Assembly: GCF_028682475.1 (NCBI RefSeq)
Contig: NZ_JANHLE010000012.1
Span: 1 to 64,000, forward strand
DNA length: 64,000 nucleotides
Direction of reading: 5' to 3'
Source of the DNA: Pseudomonas putida
GTDB lineage: Bacteria > Pseudomonadota > Gammaproteobacteria > Pseudomonadales > Pseudomonadaceae
The notes beneath the pieces were generated by a model. The model was not told the DNA's origin. It worked only from the letters and a program-made list of their open reading frames with translations, and made no database searches. The translations under genes and the position numbers were made by a program. Shown piece by piece: positions 27,123-34,454 of the stretch; position 1 is the stretch's first letter, and each line of letters starts with the position of its first letter.

Positions 27123-27235
27123 CGAAGCAACAGAACCTGCGAGCGCTCGGCCACAGCACCCTGCTGGCAAAGTACCATCTGCTCCGCTAGCATGCCGCTG
27201 AAAACCGGCGCAAGGCCGCATGGAGAGCGAAACGA

Positions 27236-28447
27236 GTGCTGCTGAGCATCCCGACCCTGTTGATGGTGGCCGTGTTCATTTTCGGCCTGATGGGTCTGTT
27301 GACCCTGCACGCCTGGAGCCGTGGCGTGCGCGAGCAGACGCTTGGCTACCTGGGGAGCATGCTGATACTTGCCGCCCTCGGCGCAACCCTGGTGAGCCTG
27401 CGTGGCCAGGCCCCCGACTTCATTTCGCTGGTGCTGGGCAATATCGTCCTGTTGCTGGGGGCGGCGCTGAACTGGACCGCCATGCGCGTGTTCGGGGGGC
27501 GTCCCGCGCACCTGCCTGGCATTTTCGCCGGAGCCCTGTTCTGGTTGTCGTGGGGGCTGTTGCCAGGCTTCTACGGCGACCTGGGCCTGCGCGTGACCTT
27601 GTATTCGCTGCTCACTGCCATCTATGGTGGCCTGTCAGTGTTCGAGTTGTGGCGCAACCGCAAGCACCTGGAAGTCGCTTACCTGCCTGCATTGCTACTG
27701 ACCCTGGCGCACACTGGCTTTTACGCCGTGCGCACCTTCGCCGACCACGGGGTGTCCCTGGAACATGCGTTGGCCAGCACTGGCCACGGCACGATTTTTT
27801 TCGCTTTTCTGCTGTTCGAATCGATGCTCTACGCCATCGGCATTGCCTATGTCACCCTGGCTATGGTGCGCGAGCGCACCGAGCTGAAATTCAAGGCTGC
27901 GGCCTATACCGACCCGCTGACCGGCATCGGCAATCGTCGTGCATTCATGTCGCGTGGCGCGCAATTGCTGGCGGGCTGTGCCCGCCGCGGCGAGCCGGTG
28001 GCCCTGTTGCTGTGCGATCTGGATCACTTCAAACGACTCAACGATGCCTATGGTCACCAGACCGGCGACCAGGTGCTGATTGCCTTCAGTCAGGTCGCCA
28101 GCCAGAGCATTCGCCGGGAGGACGAGCTGGGTCGTATCGGCGGCGAAGAGTTCGCCTGTCTGCTCGGCAACGCGGACGAACACGAAGCCCTGCGGGTCGC
28201 CCAACGCATCTGCAGCAGCTTCCACGCTTTGCCGCTGCTGGATGCGGGACAGCTGAGCGTCAGCATCGGCATCGTTGCCGGTAACGCCGACGAGCATGAC
28301 CTGTCGCGCCTGCTGTCGATGGCCGACGGCGCCCTGTATGCGGCCAAGGACGAAGGTCGTAACCGCGTGCGCGTGTATCGTCGGGCTGTCAGCGCTCCCG
28401 GGCCAGCCAGTCCAGCAACCACAATCCCGCAGGCCCCGGTGGGTTGA
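27236..28447 (+). CDS. Membrane-bound diguanylate cyclase
   Basis: The 403-residue protein starts at a GTG and has about six hydrophobic helices in the first ~215 residues, then a GGDEF domain. The active-site motif is GGEEF at residues 302-306. An intact inhibitory I-site, RRED at 293-296 with the usual five-residue spacing, indicates product feedback. No other sensor domain is visible, so the membrane part probably senses. It makes cyclic-di-GMP and would promote attachment. Its last 59 bp overlap the end of the convergent LysR gene. Confidence 0.88.
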   Translation: MLLSIPTLLMVAVFIFGLMGLLTLHAWSRGVREQTLGYLGSMLILAALGATLVSLRGQAPDFISLVLGNIVLLLGAALNWTAMRVFGGRPAHLPGIFAGALFWLSWGLLPGFYGDLGLRVTLYSLLTAIYGGLSVFELWRNRKHLEVAYLPALLLTLAHTGFYAVRTFADHGVSLEHALASTGHGTIFFAFLLFESMLYAIGIAYVTLAMVRERTELKFKAAAYTDPLTGIGNRRAFMSRGAQLLAGCARRGEPVALLLCDLDHFKRLNDAYGHQTGDQVLIAFSQVASQSIRREDELGRIGGEEFACLLGNADEHEALRVAQRICSSFHALPLLDAGQLSVSIGIVAGNADEHDLSRLLSMADGALYAAKDEGRNRVRVYRRAVSAPGPASPATTIPQAPVG

Positions 28448-29249
28448 GCCGAGACCAGGCCGCATCCACGGCAATCGGCCGTGGCCACCCGCCCAACGTC
28501 AGCTCGACCAGCTGGCCGTGGCCGTACTGCTGCACCAGGCCGTGCGGCAACTCGGCCCAGCCAAAGCCTTGCTCGGTCATTTCCAGCAGCAACAGGTAAT
28601 CCGGCGCCGACCAGACCCGCCCCTGCGGCTTGTTCTCGCTGTCGGCATAGGTATTGAGGTACAGCTGGCGATGGCTGGCCAGGTGCGCCTGGGTCGGCTG
28701 CTGCAGCGCTGCCAACGGATGACCGCTGGCGACGAAAATGCCCATCTGCGCTTGCCCGGGCAATCTGCGCACGCCGATGTCCGGCGGGTAATGCGCTTGC
28801 GCCGCCAGCAAACCCAGATGCGCGCGACCGCTCTGCAGCAGGCTCAAGACGTCCCCCGCTTCAGCGATCATGCATTCAAGTTCGATGTCCTGGTAGCGCT
28901 GCTCGAACTGGTGCATCACCTGGTTGTCCGGGGTGAGCTGATACATGTCCGAGAGGACGATGGTCAGCCGCGGTTCGACGTTATCGGCCAGGCGGATGCT
29001 CAGCTCGTCGAGCCGCTCGCTGGCGGCGAGGATTTCCTGAACATGCCCGAGCACCTTGCGCCCGGCTTCGGTCAGCACCGGGTGACGGGCCTGACGGTCG
29101 AACAGGCTGACGCCCAGATCCGCCTCCAGGTTGGCGATCGCGGCGCTGATGGTCGACTGGCTTTTGCGCAACTTGCGCGCCGCTGCCGAGAAGGAGCCAA
29201 GGGCGACGGCTTCGACAAAGGCGTGTAGAGCTTCGGGGGAATAGCGCAT
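28389..29249 (-). CDS. LysR-family transcriptional regulator
   Basis: The 286-residue regulator has the LysR HTH (LHAFVEAVALGSFSAAARKLRKSQSTISAAI-type segment, about residues 8-40) and a periplasmic-binding-like effector domain. The ATG at 29249 gives the usual N-terminus; in-frame upstream ATGs give longer, unlikely leaders. It diverges from the PACE-family efflux gene (93-bp gap), the usual arrangement for a LysR protein and its target, as for AceR/AceI. It overlaps the convergent diguanylate cyclase gene by 59 bp. Confidence 0.88.
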   Translation of the reverse strand: MRYSPEALHAFVEAVALGSFSAAARKLRKSQSTISAAIANLEADLGVSLFDRQARHPVLTEAGRKVLGHVQEILAASERLDELSIRLADNVEPRLTIVLSDMYQLTPDNQVMHQFEQRYQDIELECMIAEAGDVLSLLQSGRAHLGLLAAQAHYPPDIGVRRLPGQAQMGIFVASGHPLAALQQPTQAHLASHRQLYLNTYADSENKPQGRVWSAPDYLLLLEMTEQGFGWAELPHGLVQQYGHGQLVELTLGGWPRPIAVDAAWSRLNPPGPAGLWLLDWLARER

Positions 29250-29342
29250 TGGTCTATCGCTTTTATCGATGGAATCCATTTTTAACATAAGCAAAAAAGC
29301 GATGACAATCACTTCATCGAATCCAACCGTTCAGGTGATGTC

Positions 29343-29792
29343 ATGCGTGTTTCCAACAAATCCTTCGTCGAGCGGATCGTCCACGCCGTAGGCTTCGAGG
29401 CCATTGCCGTGCTGATCTGCGCCCCGCTCGGCGCCTGGCTGCTCAATCGCTCAATGCTCGAAGTCGGCACCCTGGCCGTGGTCCTGTCGACTGTGGCGAT
29501 GCTCTGGAACATGCTCTACAACAGCGTGTTCGACCGGCTCTGGCCGGCTGAGCGGGTCAAGCGCAGCGTTAAGGTCCGGGCCCTGCATGCCAGCGGTTTC
29601 GAGATCGGTTTTGTCGTGATCGGCGTGCCGATTGCCGCGCTGATGCTCAACCTGTCGCTGGTGCAGGCGTTCATGCTGGAGATCGGCTTCTTCGTCTTCA
29701 TGCTGCCCTACACAATGGCTTACAACTGGGGCTATGACCTGCTGCGCCAGCGGCTGCTCAAAGGCCACAACGCAGCGCTGCAGGTGCAATAA
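29343..29792 (+). CDS. PACE-family multidrug/biocide efflux protein
   Basis: The 149-residue protein consists of two tandem bacterial-transmembrane-pair (BTP) units, four helices in total. The repeated signatures are RIVHAVGFEAIAVL (first unit, with the functional Glu at residue 19) and RALHASGFEIGFVV (second unit), plus W-x-x-x-Y-N motifs (WNMLYNSVFDRLWP, YNWGYDLLRQRL). This matches AceI-type chlorhexidine/polyamine exporters. Regulation by the divergent LysR gene is likely. Confidence 0.88.
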   Translation: MRVSNKSFVERIVHAVGFEAIAVLICAPLGAWLLNRSMLEVGTLAVVLSTVAMLWNMLYNSVFDRLWPAERVKRSVKVRALHASGFEIGFVVIGVPIAALMLNLSLVQAFMLEIGFFVFMLPYTMAYNWGYDLLRQRLLKGHNAALQVQ

Positions 29793-29811
29793 ACCCAAAG
29801 GGCTTGGACTG

Positions 29812-29861
29812 GTGAAATTTATCTGGTAGTTTTTCATGAAAATATACCAATAAAAATTCAC
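29812..29861. promoter_or_regulatory. Nested inverted repeat before the amine-oxidase operon
   Basis: A perfect 12-bp palindrome TTTTCATGAAAA (29831-29842) lies at the centre of a longer imperfect inverted repeat with outer arms GTGAAATTTATCTGGTA and TACCAATAAAAATTCAC (13 of 17 positions pair). It ends 10 bp before the oxidase start, covering the likely promoter and ribosome entry, and is the best candidate operator for the XRE-cupin regulator of this operon. Confidence 0.55.
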
Positions 29862-29871
29862 GAGACTCGCC

Positions 29872-31161
29872 ATGTTCAAGCAATCCGCCCAGCATGTCGG
29901 CAGCTATTACGCCCGCACCTACCCCGGTGCCATCCCGTTGCGCCCTACCCTGCATGAGCGCCTGGACACCGAGGTACTGATCATCGGTGCCGGCTTCAGC
30001 GGATTGCACACGGCCCTGCGCCTGGCCCTGGCGGGCAAGCGGGTGACATTGCTGGAGGCCAGCCGTGTGGCCTGGGCGGCCTCAGGGCGCAATGGCGGGC
30101 AGGCATTGCTGGGCTGGTCGTGCGACATGCACCCCCTGGAAAAAGCGCTGGGCCTGGAACGCGCCCGGCGCCTGTGGGACAGCATGCGCTGGGCCGCCCA
30201 GGAGATGCGCGAACTCCCCGAACGCCATGGTTTCGAGATCGACTACCGTCCCGGCAGCCTGTGGACCGCCGTACTGCCCCGGCGCGTCGGCATGCTCCGC
30301 GAAGCCCAGCGCGAAGCCTGCGAAAAATGGGGTTACGACGAGCTGCAACTGATCGAACGTGACGCCTTGCCGGAGTGGATCGACAGTCCGCGTTACCAGG
30401 CTGCGCTGTACGATCCGCAAGGCGCCCACCTCAACCCGTTGAAACTGGCCCAAGGCCTGGCATCGGCGATTGAAGAAGCCGGCGGACGCATCTACGAACA
30501 GACCCGCGTACTCGATTACCGTGAAACCGCCAATGGCTTTGTCGCCCGTACCGAACATGGCGAAGTGCATAGCGACGTCCTGGTCTTGGCTTGCAATGCC
30601 TACATCGACAAGCTTGACCGGCAACTGTCACGCCGCCTGCTGCCGGTAGGCTCCTACCAGGTGGCTACGGTGCCGCTGGACCCCGCCTTCGCACGTTCGC
30701 TGCTGCCACGTAATAGCTGCGTGATCGACAACCAGTTCGTCCCTGACTACTTCCGCCTGACCCCGGATCACCGCCTGCTGTTTGGCGGTGGCTGTACCTA
30801 TCTGGGCGGCATTCCCCAAGACGTTGCCGCCGCCACCCGCCCGGTGCTGGAGCGCGCCTTCCCGCAGCTGCGCGGGGTTGCCATCGAGCATGCCTGGGGC
30901 GGCCATCTGGACTGTAGCCTGCGGCGTACCCCGGATATTGGCCGCAGCGGCCAACGCTACTGGTTGCAGGGCTTCTCCGGGCATGGCGTACTGCCGACCC
31001 TGGCCGGCGCCCGCGCCGTCAGCGATGCCATTCTCGGCGACAGCGAGTTGCTGGCGTTGTACCAGGCCATCGACAACGGCCGCTTCCCCGGCGGCGATCT
31101 GCTCGCCGCCCCGCTGGAAGCCGCGGCCAAGGCCTGGTACCGCCTGCGCGACAATCTTTGA
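29872..31161 (+). CDS. FAD-dependent amine oxidase (gamma-glutamylputrescine-oxidase-like)
   Basis: The 429-residue DAO-fold enzyme has the FAD-binding GAGFSGLHTALRLA motif (about residues 37-50), the GRNGGQALLGWS segment typical of PuuB/OrdL-type oxidases and a C-terminal GFSGHGVLPTLAGA motif. These enzymes oxidise gamma-glutamylated putrescine or other secondary amines. It is the first gene of a unit with an XRE-cupin regulator (12-bp gap) and a glutamylpolyamine-synthetase-like gene. The gene set, not the protein alone, supports polyamine catabolism. Confidence 0.82.
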   Translation: MFKQSAQHVGSYYARTYPGAIPLRPTLHERLDTEVLIIGAGFSGLHTALRLALAGKRVTLLEASRVAWAASGRNGGQALLGWSCDMHPLEKALGLERARRLWDSMRWAAQEMRELPERHGFEIDYRPGSLWTAVLPRRVGMLREAQREACEKWGYDELQLIERDALPEWIDSPRYQAALYDPQGAHLNPLKLAQGLASAIEEAGGRIYEQTRVLDYRETANGFVARTEHGEVHSDVLVLACNAYIDKLDRQLSRRLLPVGSYQVATVPLDPAFARSLLPRNSCVIDNQFVPDYFRLTPDHRLLFGGGCTYLGGIPQDVAAATRPVLERAFPQLRGVAIEHAWGGHLDCSLRRTPDIGRSGQRYWLQGFSGHGVLPTLAGARAVSDAILGDSELLALYQAIDNGRFPGGDLLAAPLEAAAKAWYRLRDNL

Positions 31162-31173
31162 GAGGACACCACC

Positions 31174-31731
31174 ATGGACATGCAGGATGAAATCGAAGGA
31201 CTGGCAATCCTGATCCGTGACCTGCGTAAACACCGCAACCTGACGCTCGGTGAACTGGCCCAGCGCATCGATCGTTCGGTCGGCTTTCTGTCCCAGGTCG
31301 AGCGCGGCCTGTCGCGTCCCACCGTGGCCGACCTCACTGCCATCAGCGAAACCCTCGATGTGCCCACCACCTACTTCTACAACCTGAGCAAACCACGGGA
31401 AGTGGACTGGGTTACCCGCCCGGGCGAGCGGCGCACGCTCTACTACGCCGGCGGCATCACCGACGTACTGGTCTCGCCCAAGCTCACCGGCAGTTTCTCC
31501 ATGCTCGAAAGTCACCTGGCACCCGGCGCCACCAGCGGCGAGGGGCACTTGAACGACAGTTCCGAGCAAGGCGGTTTCGTTCTCGAAGGGCAATTGAGCC
31601 TGTGGCTCGATGACAGTGAAGAACCGGTGACCCTGGGCCCCAACGACAGCTTCCAGCTTCCGCCACACAGCCAGTTTCGCTACGCCAACCTCACCGAGCA
31701 ACCGACCCGGGTGCTCTGGGTATTCCGTTGA
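31174..31731 (+). CDS. XRE-cupin regulator (PuuR-like)
   Basis: The 185-residue protein has an XRE helix-turn-helix (LGELAQRIDRSVGFLSQVERGLSRPT-type segment, about residues 25-52) and a C-terminal cupin (EQGGFVLEGQLSLWLDD ... LGPNDSFQLPPHSQFRYAN). PuuR-type proteins repress polyamine genes and release DNA upon binding putrescine. It is the middle gene of the operon; the nested palindrome before the oxidase gene is a plausible site for autoregulation. Confidence 0.85.
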   Translation: MDMQDEIEGLAILIRDLRKHRNLTLGELAQRIDRSVGFLSQVERGLSRPTVADLTAISETLDVPTTYFYNLSKPREVDWVTRPGERRTLYYAGGITDVLVSPKLTGSFSMLESHLAPGATSGEGHLNDSSEQGGFVLEGQLSLWLDDSEEPVTLGPNDSFQLPPHSQFRYANLTEQPTRVLWVFR

Positions 31732-31754
31732 ACCACGCTGCAGGATCGCAATCG

Positions 31755-33107
31755 ATGACAACAACAAAAAGCTTTCCCGATCTGCTCACTGAAGTCCGTG
31801 ACTTTCGCGCCCGCTTCCCCGAGGTGCGCTATGTCGACCTGATCAGCCTGGACATTCCCGGGCACTTCTATGGCAAGCGCTACCCTATCGACATGCTCGA
31901 AAAGGTCGCTGCCGGCAGCCCCTTGAAACTGCCACAGAACTGCGTGCTGCTGGGCGTCCAGGGCGGTCTGTTCCCGATTGGCGACTACTGCTTCCACGAC
32001 GGCGACCCGGACGCGCCACGGCGCCTGATTCCGGGCACGCTCAAGCCAGTGCGCTGGGAGAACCAGCCGCTGGGGCAGATGCTGATCAGTTCCGATGGCA
32101 CCCACGCGCCCATCGAATTCGAACCGCGGGAAGTGCTCGCCCAGGTCCTGCAGCGCCTGGAGCGTCGCGGCATTCGCCCGGTCGTGGCGTTCGAGCTGGA
32201 GTTCTACCTGTTCGACCGCAGCCTCAAGGAAGGCCTGCCTCAGTTTCCCCGCGACCCGTTCAGTGATGACCCTGACGACCAGCCGAACATGCACATCGAG
32301 CGCCTGTCGCGCTACTCCGACGTACTGCGCGACATGGTCGAGGCCGCCAATGAGCAAGGCGTGGACGCCAACGTCATCACCGCCGAACTTGGTCCCGGTC
32401 AATTCGAAATCAACTTCGGTCATTGCGACGACGGCCTGCGCGCCGCCGACTGGGCGGCGCTGTTCTGCCGCAGCACCCGTGGCGTGGCGCTCAAGCACGG
32501 CATGCGCGCCAGCTTCATGAGCAAACCTTACCTGGAGGCTCCGGGCAGCGGCATGCATGTGCATGTCAGCCTGTATGACCGCGATGGCAACAACCTGCTC
32601 GCCGCCGATGAGCAGCGCCCGTTGCGCCATGCCGTGGCCGGCTGCCTGGAGCTGTTGCCGCACTGCATGCCGATCTTCGCCGCCAACCACAATGCCATGC
32701 GCCGCTATGGCGCCATGGTCAACGCCGCCAGCCGCGCCAGCTGGGGCTTCGAGGATCGTGACGCGTGCATTCGCATCCCCGAGTCCGATCCGCGCAACCT
32801 GCGCATCGAACATCGCCTGGCCGGTGCCGACGCCAACCCTTATCTGGTCCTGGCCGCCATTCTCAGCGGCATGGAACACGGCCTGGATGCCGCCCGCGAG
32901 CCTATTGCCCCACTCAATGAAGATCGCAGCAGCGGCATCGAGTTTCCCAAGGACATGCTCAGTGCCGTCAGTGCCATGCGCCAGCACCCGGTGGTCAACC
33001 AGAGCCTGGGCAGTGAGTTCGTGATGGTTTACTGCGAGAACAAGCGCCAGGACCATCTGGCGTTCATGCAGGACATCAGTGCCCGGGAGTACCGCTGGTT
33101 CCTTTGA
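31755..33107 (+). CDS. Glutamine-synthetase family, glutamylpolyamine-synthetase-like
   Basis: The 450-residue protein is a GS-fold ATP-dependent ligase: VVAFELEFYLFD (metal-binding Glu), ITAELGPGQFEINF, GMHVHVSLYD with the catalytic His, and RIEHRLAGADANPYL. It lacks the adenylylated C-terminal loop of true GlnA and is most like PuuA/glutamylpolyamine synthetases that ligate glutamate to putrescine or related amines. The ATG at 31755 follows the regulator stop by 23 bp; an in-frame TTG upstream overlaps that gene. Puu aldehyde dehydrogenase and amidase genes are not in the window. Confidence 0.82.
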   Translation: MTTTKSFPDLLTEVRDFRARFPEVRYVDLISLDIPGHFYGKRYPIDMLEKVAAGSPLKLPQNCVLLGVQGGLFPIGDYCFHDGDPDAPRRLIPGTLKPVRWENQPLGQMLISSDGTHAPIEFEPREVLAQVLQRLERRGIRPVVAFELEFYLFDRSLKEGLPQFPRDPFSDDPDDQPNMHIERLSRYSDVLRDMVEAANEQGVDANVITAELGPGQFEINFGHCDDGLRAADWAALFCRSTRGVALKHGMRASFMSKPYLEAPGSGMHVHVSLYDRDGNNLLAADEQRPLRHAVAGCLELLPHCMPIFAANHNAMRRYGAMVNAASRASWGFEDRDACIRIPESDPRNLRIEHRLAGADANPYLVLAAILSGMEHGLDAAREPIAPLNEDRSSGIEFPKDMLSAVSAMRQHPVVNQSLGSEFVMVYCENKRQDHLAFMQDISAREYRWFL

Positions 33108-33130
33108 TCCAGAGGGAGCAACTGTCTGAC

Positions 33131-33203
33131 GGTGGGAGCGGGCTTGCCCCGCGATTGCGGTATGTCAGTCACATCGCATCGCGGGGCAAGGCCCGCTCCC
33201 ACC
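33131..33203. repeat. REP pair adjoining a truncated VOC gene
   Basis: GGTGGGAGCGGGCTTGCCCC and an inverted copy (the second with one extra G in the CAAGGCCCG stretch) face each other. The right edge abuts the point where the VOC remnant loses similarity. Confidence 0.88.
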
Positions 33204-33206
33204 GGT

Positions 33207-33359
33207 TCTGGGTAGACCCAATGTTCGCGTGCGCTCAAACTCGATTTTGAAGTCCAACACTTCGCCGTAAAAGCGTAGGCTTTGCTTCAGATCGGAAACG
33301 GTCAGCTCTGGCACCAGGGCGAACCATAATCGTTGAGCAAACCAGGAAGTTGACCCCAT
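33207..33359 (-). pseudogene. 5' fragment of a VOC/bleomycin-resistance-type gene
   Basis: The leftward frame encodes ALVPELTVSDLKQSLRFYGE followed by VLDFKIEFER, which is the conserved N-terminus of glyoxalase/bleomycin-resistance (VOC) proteins. Similarity stops after about 45 codons where the REP pair begins, and the remaining ~70-80 codons are missing. Its beginning shares the CATG at the start of the divergent yghU gene. It is non-functional. Confidence 0.7.
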
Positions 33360-34197
33360 GAGCAAAGCTCCCTACACCCCGCCCAAGGTCTGGACGCATG
33401 ACGCACCGTCGGGTGGCGAATTCGCCAACATCAACCGGCCAGTCGCCGGGCCGACCCATGACAAGGTACTGCCGGTCGGCAAGCACCCCTTGCAGCTTTA
33501 TTCATTGGCCACCCCCAATGGCGTGAAGGTCACCATCCTGCTCGAAGAACTGCTGGCGCTTGGCGTAACCGCAGCCGAATACGACGCCTGGCTGATCCGT
33601 ATTGGCGAAGGCGAGCAGTTCTCCAGCGGCTTTGTCGAGATCAACCCCAACTCGAAGATTCCGGCCTTGCTGGACCGTAGTGAAGAGCCTGCCATTCGCG
33701 TGTTCGAGTCCGGCTCGATCCTGCTGTACCTGGCAGAAAAATTCGGTCACTTCCTGCCCTCCGACCGCGCCGGGCGGACGGAAACCCTGAACTGGCTGTT
33801 CTGGCAAATGGGCGCAGCGCCGTACCTTGGCGGCGGCTTCGGGCATTTCTATGCCTACGCGCCGGAGAAGTTCGAATACCCGATCAACCGCTTCACCATG
33901 GAAGCGAAACGCCAACTTGATGTGCTGGATCGCCGCCTCAGCGAAAACCGCTATCTGGCGGGTGACAGCTACACCATCGCCGATATCGCGGTCTGGTCCT
34001 GGTACGGCCAGCTGGTGCTGGGCAACCTGTACTCGGCGGCTGAGTTCCTCAATGTGCAGCAATACACCCACGTGCAACGCTGGGCACAAGAGATCGCCAA
34101 ACGCCCGGCGGTACTGCGCGGGCAACGGGTGAACCGGACCTGGGGGGATGAAGCGAGCCAGGTGCCGGAGCGGCATCAGGCGGCGGATCTGGACTGA
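33358..34197 (+). CDS. yghU: Glutathione S-transferase YghU family
   Basis: The 279-residue protein has the YghU-type N-terminal extension (WTHDAPSGGEFANINRPVAGPTH-like segment), a thioredoxin-like GSH domain (LYSLATPNGVKVTILLEEL, SKIPALLD, FESGSILLYLAEK) and a helical C-terminal domain. E. coli YghU is a disulfide-bond reductase using two glutathiones. It begins directly at the edge of the truncated VOC fragment, so its original upstream context was probably rearranged. Confidence 0.9.
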   Translation: MSKAPYTPPKVWTHDAPSGGEFANINRPVAGPTHDKVLPVGKHPLQLYSLATPNGVKVTILLEELLALGVTAAEYDAWLIRIGEGEQFSSGFVEINPNSKIPALLDRSEEPAIRVFESGSILLYLAEKFGHFLPSDRAGRTETLNWLFWQMGAAPYLGGGFGHFYAYAPEKFEYPINRFTMEAKRQLDVLDRRLSENRYLAGDSYTIADIAVWSWYGQLVLGNLYSAAEFLNVQQYTHVQRWAQEIAKRPAVLRGQRVNRTWGDEASQVPERHQAADLD

Positions 34198-34211
34198 TTC
34201 TCGATCAGCGC

Positions 34212-34222
34212 GGGGGGGGGGG
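34212..34222. repeat. G11 homopolymer tract
   Basis: Eleven consecutive G residues occur 15 bp after the yghU stop and 232 bp before the multicopper oxidase start. GGGGA-TC-TCCCC at 34247-34258 is a small hairpin just downstream. The rest of this 257-bp gap (34198-34454) shows no clear promoter or terminator. Confidence 0.6.
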
Positions 34223-34454
34223 AAATGGTCACCCAAAACCAAATATGGGGATCTCCCCCCACTCACCTAAAGAGTCGGCTTATCGCCCGTCCTGGTGGCG
34301 AATTTCAAGCCTTTGAATAAAAACAGTTTTTCCTGCAGAAACCCTCGATTTTCCGAGTTGGTGCGTTTTTTGCCCCTGCCATCACCAAATGGCAGTTTGA
34401 CATTCATATGGCATCGCACCAGCGCCCAACCGGGTACGGAACGAGGTAACCGCT

